A stretch of 39,522 nt of DNA from Bacteroidota bacterium. GTDB taxonomy: Bacteria; Bacteroidota; Bacteroidia; Bacteroidales; UBA5342. The notes beneath the pieces were generated by a model that was given only the letters and a program-made list of their open reading frames with translations, was not told where the DNA came from and did no database searches. The position numbers were made by a program, and so were the translations under genes. This document shows, piece after piece, positions 1 through 7,400 of the stretch; positions within the stretch are counted from its first letter, which is position 1; each line of letters begins with the position of its first letter. The stretch lies in assembly GCA_003249935.1 (NCBI GenBank), contig QKHT01000170.1, positions 1 through 39,522 of the forward strand, given 5' to 3'.

Positions 1-11
1 TTTGTTGCAGT

Positions 12-20
12 GGTTCAACC
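12..20. repeat. GGTTSAACC motif copy outside a gene
   Basis: This copy of the over-represented 9-mer GGTTCAACC lies just beyond the 3' end of the B3/B4 gene. Another exact copy outside a gene is at 24428-24436, and the close variant GGTTCAGCC is at 13458-13466. The motif has no known role here. It is listed to mark copies that coding constraint cannot explain. Confidence 0.5.
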
Positions 21-29
21 AAAATATAT

Positions 30-710
30 TTAAAGAAGGTTTGAACCATAATAGTTTACCAACACGTTTTTGGCATTACCATAAGATTCAAGCAGTGCGA
101 TTCCGCGCACAACGGCCATGTCGAGTGCACTGGTTCGACCCGAAAAACTATTAATATTTATCAGCAACTGATTGGTTTCGGGCAAAATTTGAGTACGAAT
201 TTCGTCGCTGGTTGGTGTCCCGATTCCGCCTAACGTATCGCGCAAAACGGGCAATCCTTCGATATTAAGTATTCCGCGTCCGATGCCTTCGTAAGGTTCA
301 CCCTGTTTGCCAATACCGTACACAAGTTCGCCATTGATTTTACCCCTATCGAATCCGCCAATAGAAAAGCCGGTTTCGAGCGACAAAAGGTTAATGATAT
401 CCACAAGGGTATTTACATGGTAGAGGCCTTGCCCTTTGAGTAAGCGTCTACAGAGTGCTTCGGCCGATGGACGGTAGCGATTAGGGTCCTTGCCACAAGC
501 CTTATACGCCAAACGGGTTGCCGCAATCGCTTCGCGGCGATTAATTTCAGGAATGGTGTATTTAGCAATAAAGTCGTGGCAAAATGTGTCAATTTCGCAC
601 CAAAGAGCCTCGTTCGATTCACTATTTTCTACCTGACATACCATGGTTGCACACACAAGTTGCGGTTGAACGCCAATAATATCCTCTGCAAAATGAATTT
701 TCGTTACCAT
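30..710 (-). CDS. B3/B4 (PheRS beta editing-type) domain protein
   Basis: This 226-residue protein matches the stand-alone B3/B4 domain family, related to the editing domain of the phenylalanyl-tRNA synthetase beta subunit. Visible marks are the YRPSAEALCRRLL segment, the VDIINLLSLETG helix, the GGFD.GKI loop and the closing GGIGTPTSDE region. In PheRS this fold hydrolyses mischarged Tyr-tRNA. Free-standing members are mostly uncharacterised, so a trans-editing or amino-acid-binding role is inference. I start it at the ATG at 710. The reading frame can be extended only to a TTG at 719, which touches the stop of the preceding gene. It lies 9 bases behind the phosphopantetheinyl transferase gene on the same strand and is probably the last gene of the peptide synthetase operon. 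No partner function is evident from sequence. Confidence 0.8.
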   Translation of the reverse strand: MVTKIHFAEDIIGVQPQLVCATMVCQVENSESNEALWCEIDTFCHDFIAKYTIPEINRREAIAATRLAYKACGKDPNRYRPSAEALCRRLLKGQGLYHVNTLVDIINLLSLETGFSIGGFDRGKINGELVYGIGKQGEPYEGIGRGILNIEGLPVLRDTLGGIGTPTSDEIRTQILPETNQLLININSFSGRTSALDMAVVRGIALLESYGNAKNVLVNYYGSNLL

Positions 711-719
711 GGCTACCAA

Positions 720-1421
720 CTATAATTCGCAACCTGCCGAAATATCGAAAAACTGCAACGATTCTAAAGGCTCGGAAGCCACAACGCTCAGTGCCTCATC
801 GTTTGGCGTAACCACAGTAACGAACTTAAAACCCTGTTCGGTAATCCGGTTATTTTCTGCCCCGATGGTATTTAAATCGTTAAGATTATCGACTAAACCA
901 ATGCCTGTTGCTTTTAATAAGCCCTCCTTTAACGTCCATATTTCGGCAAAATGTTCGGCATGGCGACCATCTTCGCAGTAGCGGTTTTCGACCGGCGAAA
1001 AGGAGTAATCGGCAACAAGCTCAAGATCGGCATCGTATGGAATTTCTTCGAGATCGGTACCCAACTCGCCCTGCCACGAAAAACCAATACAGAACGTATA
1101 ATCGGTATGACTAAGATTGAACCAAAACGGCGTACCGGGAATGTAAGGTTTACCGTTTTCGCTAATGGCAAAAACCACTTCGACTGGTTCGCATTGCAAA
1201 TATTTTGCGGCCAGTAAGCGTAAATATACATGGCTGGCCATCCAGGCACCTCGCAATGCACCATTCATTTTTTTAGCAGCCGTTTGCTCTTTTTTTGTCA
1301 ATATTGTATCCGGAACAACCCCTTTAGGTAGTTTTGCCGAGCCATAAATTACAAAAACAGCACCCGGTTCAACCAAAGATAATACACTAATTTTGTGCCA
1401 GTTAATTTCTTTAAATGCCAT
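720..1421 (-). CDS. 4'-phosphopantetheinyl transferase (Sfp family)
   Basis: The enzyme moves the phosphopantetheine arm from coenzyme A to the serine of carrier domains, turning apo into holo synthetase. The 233-residue length is usual for Sfp-type enzymes. Diagnostic blocks are FNLSHT (101-106), GTDLEE (121-126, with the magnesium-binding Asp123 and Glu125) and WTLKEGLLK (162-170, with Glu166). The start ATG at 1421 lies inside the end of the synthetase gene, whose stop is at 1413-1411, giving an 11-base overlap and probable translational coupling. It would therefore serve the three carrier domains of the neighbouring synthetase. Whether it also modifies the fatty acid carrier protein cannot be judged here. 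Confidence 0.93.
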   Translation of the reverse strand: MAFKEINWHKISVLSLVEPGAVFVIYGSAKLPKGVVPDTILTKKEQTAAKKMNGALRGAWMASHVYLRLLAAKYLQCEPVEVVFAISENGKPYIPGTPFWFNLSHTDYTFCIGFSWQGELGTDLEEIPYDADLELVADYSFSPVENRYCEDGRHAEHFAEIWTLKEGLLKATGIGLVDNLNDLNTIGAENNRITEQGFKFVTVVTPNDEALSVVASEPLESLQFFDISAGCEL

Positions 1422-4400
1422 TATTTGTATTTGATTTTATTGTGATTAAAAACTGAGCCAAATTATCTAATTTTTCAGGAGAAAACAAATCGAGATGCGC
1501 ACCATTCAAATGCAATACTTCAATGGTGCCACTTACAAATTTTTCCCAGCCTAAATATTTACCGCCATACTTCAAATACGAATCAGACGTAACCAGAGAG
1601 ATAGATATTTCCAGTTTGGTCATTCGATACTGCTTAATCATTTGTACCGATCGTTCGTACAAGTTATCGTTAAACGACATGGTTTTTTGTAAATCATCTC
1701 TAATTTCTAATGATGACGGCAGAACCGTGTTGGCTAATTTTCCAAGATTTTTTTTAAGGCTGGCTATTTGAGCCTTTCTTTCGAGGTTTACAAATCGAAT
1801 GAGTTGAAATCGCTTTGTTTTTAATTTGAATGAGAACAAGCTTTGATTGTGAGCCGGTATAAAATAGGCACTGGTATCCAAAATTGAGAGCTTAACGATC
1901 TTGAGCGGTGAATGCGTTAATTGTCGTGCCATTTCGTACACCACAAACCCACCAAAAGAAAAACCAACAAGATGAATTGGCCCCGTTGGAATGATTGTTT
2001 TTATTTGGTTGATGTAATATTCAGCAAGAAGTTCGACTGATTCGGGCACGAGGAGCTCGCCATTTTGCATACAGGCCTGCAAAACATAAACCGTTTGATC
2101 TTCGGGAAAATGCGTCGCCAAATGATGAAACGCCAGTGTTTTTAACCCAAATCCATCAATTACAAACATTGGCACCGATTTAGCATCGCCCTGTTTAATC
2201 GTTACAATTGAATTTCGCGAACTCAAATCACATTCACGATTAATATATTCAGCCAACCGGGCGATATTCGGTTTTGAATAAAACTCGGTTAGGGTAAGCG
2301 AAATACCATAATCGCGTTCTAATGCCGCAATAAACCTAATAATACGTAGCGAGTTAAAACCAACATCAATTAAATGATCATCAAACGAAATAAACGGATT
2401 ACCAGCAATTTCTCTTGCCAATTTAAGCAGATAATCGGCCGACACAAACATTTCTCCATTGACGGGTTCAGCACTTGTGAGGGCTCTGTCCAATATTTCA
2501 CTAAACAAACTGTCATTTGGCGGGGCAAACATGGTGGAGTGCTCGCCCGGTATGGTATGTTGTACAACCCCTTCGGAGGCAAATTTCCCCCAGCCATATC
2601 GCTTTCTATCAGGAATATAAAAGGTTGCCTTGGCCGCTTTGAACAGGTGAAGTTTTACAGGTGCTTTCTTTATTCGATACTGTTTTAATGCGTCGAACAT
2701 TATTAATTTTACCTTTTCGGCCATAAATACCGGTTCATTTCCGGAATCCGTTTTACCCAATTGTGCTGGTTCGGAATTTAGTTTTGCCCCAATATATCGG
2801 ATTATAACCCGAAAATTGTTCCACTTATTTTTAAGAAAATGTCTTTTGCCCGACCAGGGTTCAACCAAAAACAAAAACACAAGGTATACCACCATTGCCA
2901 ACAAATGATACGCTTTGCGACCAATTTTTAATGGTAGTGGCCCCGAATCGCAAGCCATGGTAGCCACCGAATCGATAACGCCTAAAAAGGCTATTTGGTA
3001 ACCTTTTTCGGTAAGGCAGCGTGCCATTTCGTAGGCTATAAACCCACCAATCGAAAATCCAAACAAATGATATGGACCAACAGGTTGTATTTTCTGTATC
3101 TCGGCAATATAATCATGCGCCATTTCTTCGATGGAGGTACTTATGGCCTGTTTGCCATCCAATCCCTTAGCCTGAAGCGCATAAATTGGTCTGTCGGCAT
3201 TAAGATATTTAGACAACGATTGGAATAACAACACATTAAGTCCTGCACCATGAATTAGAAACAACGGCGTTAAACTTCCGACAGAGCGGATAGGCACAAT
3301 AATGTTCCATAATTTATCTATTTTCCGGCTGTCGATTAAAGCAGCAAGCTGTTTTATGGTAGGGTAAGAAATGAGTGAAGCCAATGGCAAATCGATATCC
3401 AGCGACTTTTTAATACCTGCGGCCATTTTTACAGCCTTAAGCGAATGACCGCCAAGTTCGAAGAAATCGTCGCGAATACCAATGTTTTCTATTTGCAAAA
3501 TATCGCACCAAAGCTGATGCAAAACCTGCTCTGTAACGGTCTCCGGTTTTTCCTTCCCCGCATTTTTACTCACAACTGCATCATTTGCCAACAGAGTCAA
3601 AGCTTTTTTATCGACCTTGCCATTTGGGGTAAGTGGTATTTTTTCGGTATGAACCACAATTTCGGGCACCATATAGTCCGGCAAACGCTCTTTGAGTAAA
3701 AGCCGTATACTTTTAGCATTATTCTGCATGCTTTTGCCGGTAAAAAACGCAGCGAGTGCCTTTTCGCCATTCTTTTTTTCAAAGGCTATTACCGCACAAT
3801 TTTCAACACCACTTATGGCCAAAACCGCTGCCTCCACCTCGCCCGGTTCAACCCGAAACCCCCGTATTTTTAATTGAGCATCGGTTCTGCCCAAATAATA
3901 AACCACACCATGCATATCAGATACAACCAAATCGCCTGTTTTATACCATTTTTCGGCTGAACCATTGTTGCCCGATTGGTGGTAAAATACTAAAGATAAC
4001 GGGTCGGGTACATTAACATACCCATTTGAAACACTCACACCTCCAATATGCAATTCGCCGGCCAAACCCGGTGGCAACATTTGCCCCGAAGCATTGCAAA
4101 CTGCTATTTTAAAACCCGGCAAAGGGCGTCCGATAGGCACAGAGAATGAATATGGATTGTTCAGATGTATTTCGTGAGCCAATGCCACTACGGTCGTTTC
4201 GGTTGGACCATAAGTATTGAATAAACGAATATCGGGATGATTACAACGGTTCCACAAAGCCACATCGGCCAACGTAACAGCTTCGCCACCAATAATGATA
4301 ACGCGCAAATCGCAATCGGGAATTTCATCGGCAAACAGCCGTTGCGAAACCACCTCGCGCCAGAATGCGGTTGGCAAATCCCAAACCGTAACGCCATGTT

Positions 4401-7400
4401 GCATGGTATAATCAATCAGTACCTGAACCGAAAGCATATCGTCGGTTCGCGGGTAAAGCGAGGCTCCGGAACAAAAAGCACCAAATATTTCTTCTATTGC
4501 CGCATCGAAACCGAGATTCGAAAACTGCAAAATGCGGTCGAACGAGTTAAAACCATACAATCCAATAGCTCCCGATATAAAATTAGCCAACGCCTGTCGG
4601 CTTATTTTTACGCCCTTGGGTATGCCGGTAGAACCACTTGTATAAATAATATAGGCCAAATCGGCTGCTCGGGGTTCAGCCATTGGCCATACTGTTTCGG
4701 GTTGTGCAGACCATTGTGGTAAAAGAATGGAGACTCCATTGATATTCAAATCTGTATTTGTATCCGAAACGATGACAGTTTCAGAACCCGAATCGTTGAT
4801 TAGAAATAACTGACGGTCGGCGGGTAAACCCGGATCAACCGGCACAAACACCGCACTACAATGTAACACAGCCATTAAGGCCACAAAATATTCGTAAGAA
4901 CGAGGCAGGTTTATGGCTACAACAGATTGGTATGTAACACCTTTGTTCTTCAGTTCCGAGGCAAATGCCATTACATCAGCGCCAAATTGTGCATAGGAGT
5001 ATTCGATGCCATGGTAGTAAACAGCTAACTGCCGGGGGTGCTTCGACACATTGTTGCGAAATAATGTGTAAACATCCTCAGCCGTAGTGGTTATGGCACT
5101 TTGGTTATTTAGTATATCATCGGTTTTTTGCAACAAATGCCGGGACATCAATGGGATCTGCCCCATCGGAATATTCGGCCGCTCAACGCAATGCGCAGTA
5201 AAAGAACTAAACATTTCGCCAATCAAATCGTTACAACCTGAAATCTGTACCGAGTTGTTTACCATTGAAATTTCCAAAGTACCTTGTGGCATTTGAGTGT
5301 TGCGAGAACTGCTTTCATTGATAAAAACAGCCGGAATATTCTGACTTTCCGGCAATAATGCGGTGTATCTCAACCTTAAATCGGCCCGATACAAACCATG
5401 CTTAACCATGTTTTGTCGTTCTGATACAATGCGTTGAAGATTTGTAAGAACCGATTCATTCCGGTCGATGCTTACATTCCAAGGTAACCAGCAAGAAAAA
5501 AATCCGTTCGAAGCAGCCGAAATTTCTGCGCTCTTTTCGGTTACCAAACCAATTGTTGCCCTATGTTGCCTTGATACAATCATCGAAAATAACACAGCCA
5601 TTGCCGGGGCAACCACTTCAAAATTACCTAATCCACAACCAGCAATTTGGCCAGACAAATGATCTAAATGAATGGTCTGTAAGTTGGTAGGGCTATTCCC
5701 CGGAATACCAAAACAAACCGGATTCGGCATAAATGCCACAGATTCGAACCGACGTTTCCAGAATGGTTCATTTTTCGCTTGCTTTGCAAATTCTTTTTCG
5801 GCATACTGTAATTTTTCAGTATCCGGTTCAGCCAAAATCCTCGTACCACTAAACACACTGTTAGCATCAACCAATTGGCCTTTGGTCGAATACAAAGTTT
5901 CGAAAGAGATGCATCCATCGGCAATAGCCACCGAGTAAGCGTTGTTTTCAACAGAAACGAATCCGGGCTTAATATTCGTTTTATACCGAACACTGGCCTT
6001 ACCAACAAAGTAAAGTTGGTTCTGAACCAGGATTACCGGCAACATAAATTCGTTATCGCGGTTTGGACCAAAATCACAAGCATTCAACAACTTACCAACA
6101 GTATCGACAGACATTTGCCACGAAATAAGCCCAAGTATCGAAGGACGTTCGGCCAATCCAAAGTAGGTTCGTTCCGAAAGTTTTTGAGGCGTAGTCATCA
6201 TTTCGTTCTTCTTAAAAGCCAAAATCATGGCATTAAAAGCCGCAATAGCGGCCTCGTAGCAACGGGTATTGAGCGAAAATGCAGTATCGCCGGAATAAAC
6301 CGGTACTTGTTTCGAAACAACAATATCTCCGGCATCTATCTCATTTACAATTACATGCCACGAAATACCATGTTGCATTTCGCCATTAATGAGTGCCCGA
6401 TTCGGGGCAAACATCCCTGCATATTTTGGCAGGGGCGCATCGTGATAATTTACAGCTAAGCGCATAGCCAACGCCGTAAACGCCTGATTCAGAATTAAGC
6501 TATTGTTAATACTAAAAATAAAATCGACAGGTTTAAACACCGATAAATCCTTTACACCAGCGTAAACAGGCACTTTATTTTCGTTTAAAAAATCGACAAA
6601 AGCAATGTCTGTGGTTACTGCCGAATAAAGGACAAACCCGTTTTGCAACAAAATTTGTGCACAATGAATAGCTAAAGTCCCCTCGCCCACAACGATGCAT
6701 GTATGGTTTGAACCCTGTACTTTAAGCGTTTTAGCAATGTTTGCTATTTCGGGCTGAACCATAGCATGCGGTTCAGCCACCATAACAGAAGCGATGGTAC
6801 TGATTGATTCGGATAATTTTTCGACAAAAAATTCGTCGAAAAGCATGGTATCATATTCGAGAAAACAGTGATACGCACCGCCAACCCGCTCCACATTCAG
6901 CATCATATCCATTTTACAGGTATCGTTACCAATTTCGCGTTGGGTAAGGGTAAATCCCGGAAAAACTTCGCCGTTATGTGGCCAGTTCTGCATTACGAAT
7001 ATCGCCTGAAAAATGGGATAAACGCCCGGTTCGAACCGGTAATCGAGTTGCTTGACCAATTCGCCAAATGGCAGATTTGCGTGCGAAAATGCGCCGATTG
7101 ATGCTTCATTACATCGTTGCAACATGTCGGCAAAAGTATCATCCTCGCTCCATGACATATTGATACTTACCATATTGGTATAATAGCCTATCAGATCGGT
7201 AACCATCGGGTTTTTTCTATTGGCAAAAGGCGTTCCCACAACCACATGGTTTTGGTTTGCTGCCATACCAAGAGCCAACTGATAGGCACACATCATAAAC
7301 ACAAAGGGTGTTGTGTTAAAAGCAGTGGATACCAAATCAATTTCATTTGAGCATTGTTCCGGTATCGACCACCAGAGTCTTCGACCATATTTTCCGGCTT

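Noticed and set aside
711-719. Longer B3/B4 protein starting at TTG 719
   Set aside because: It adds only three residues with a rare start codon, while an ATG at 710 gives a normal start.
1411-3300. The T3-TE2 end of the synthetase as a separate gene joined by error
   Set aside because: The frame is continuous from TE1 through T3 to TE2 with no stop or abrupt change in composition, so a single protein is the simplest reading.
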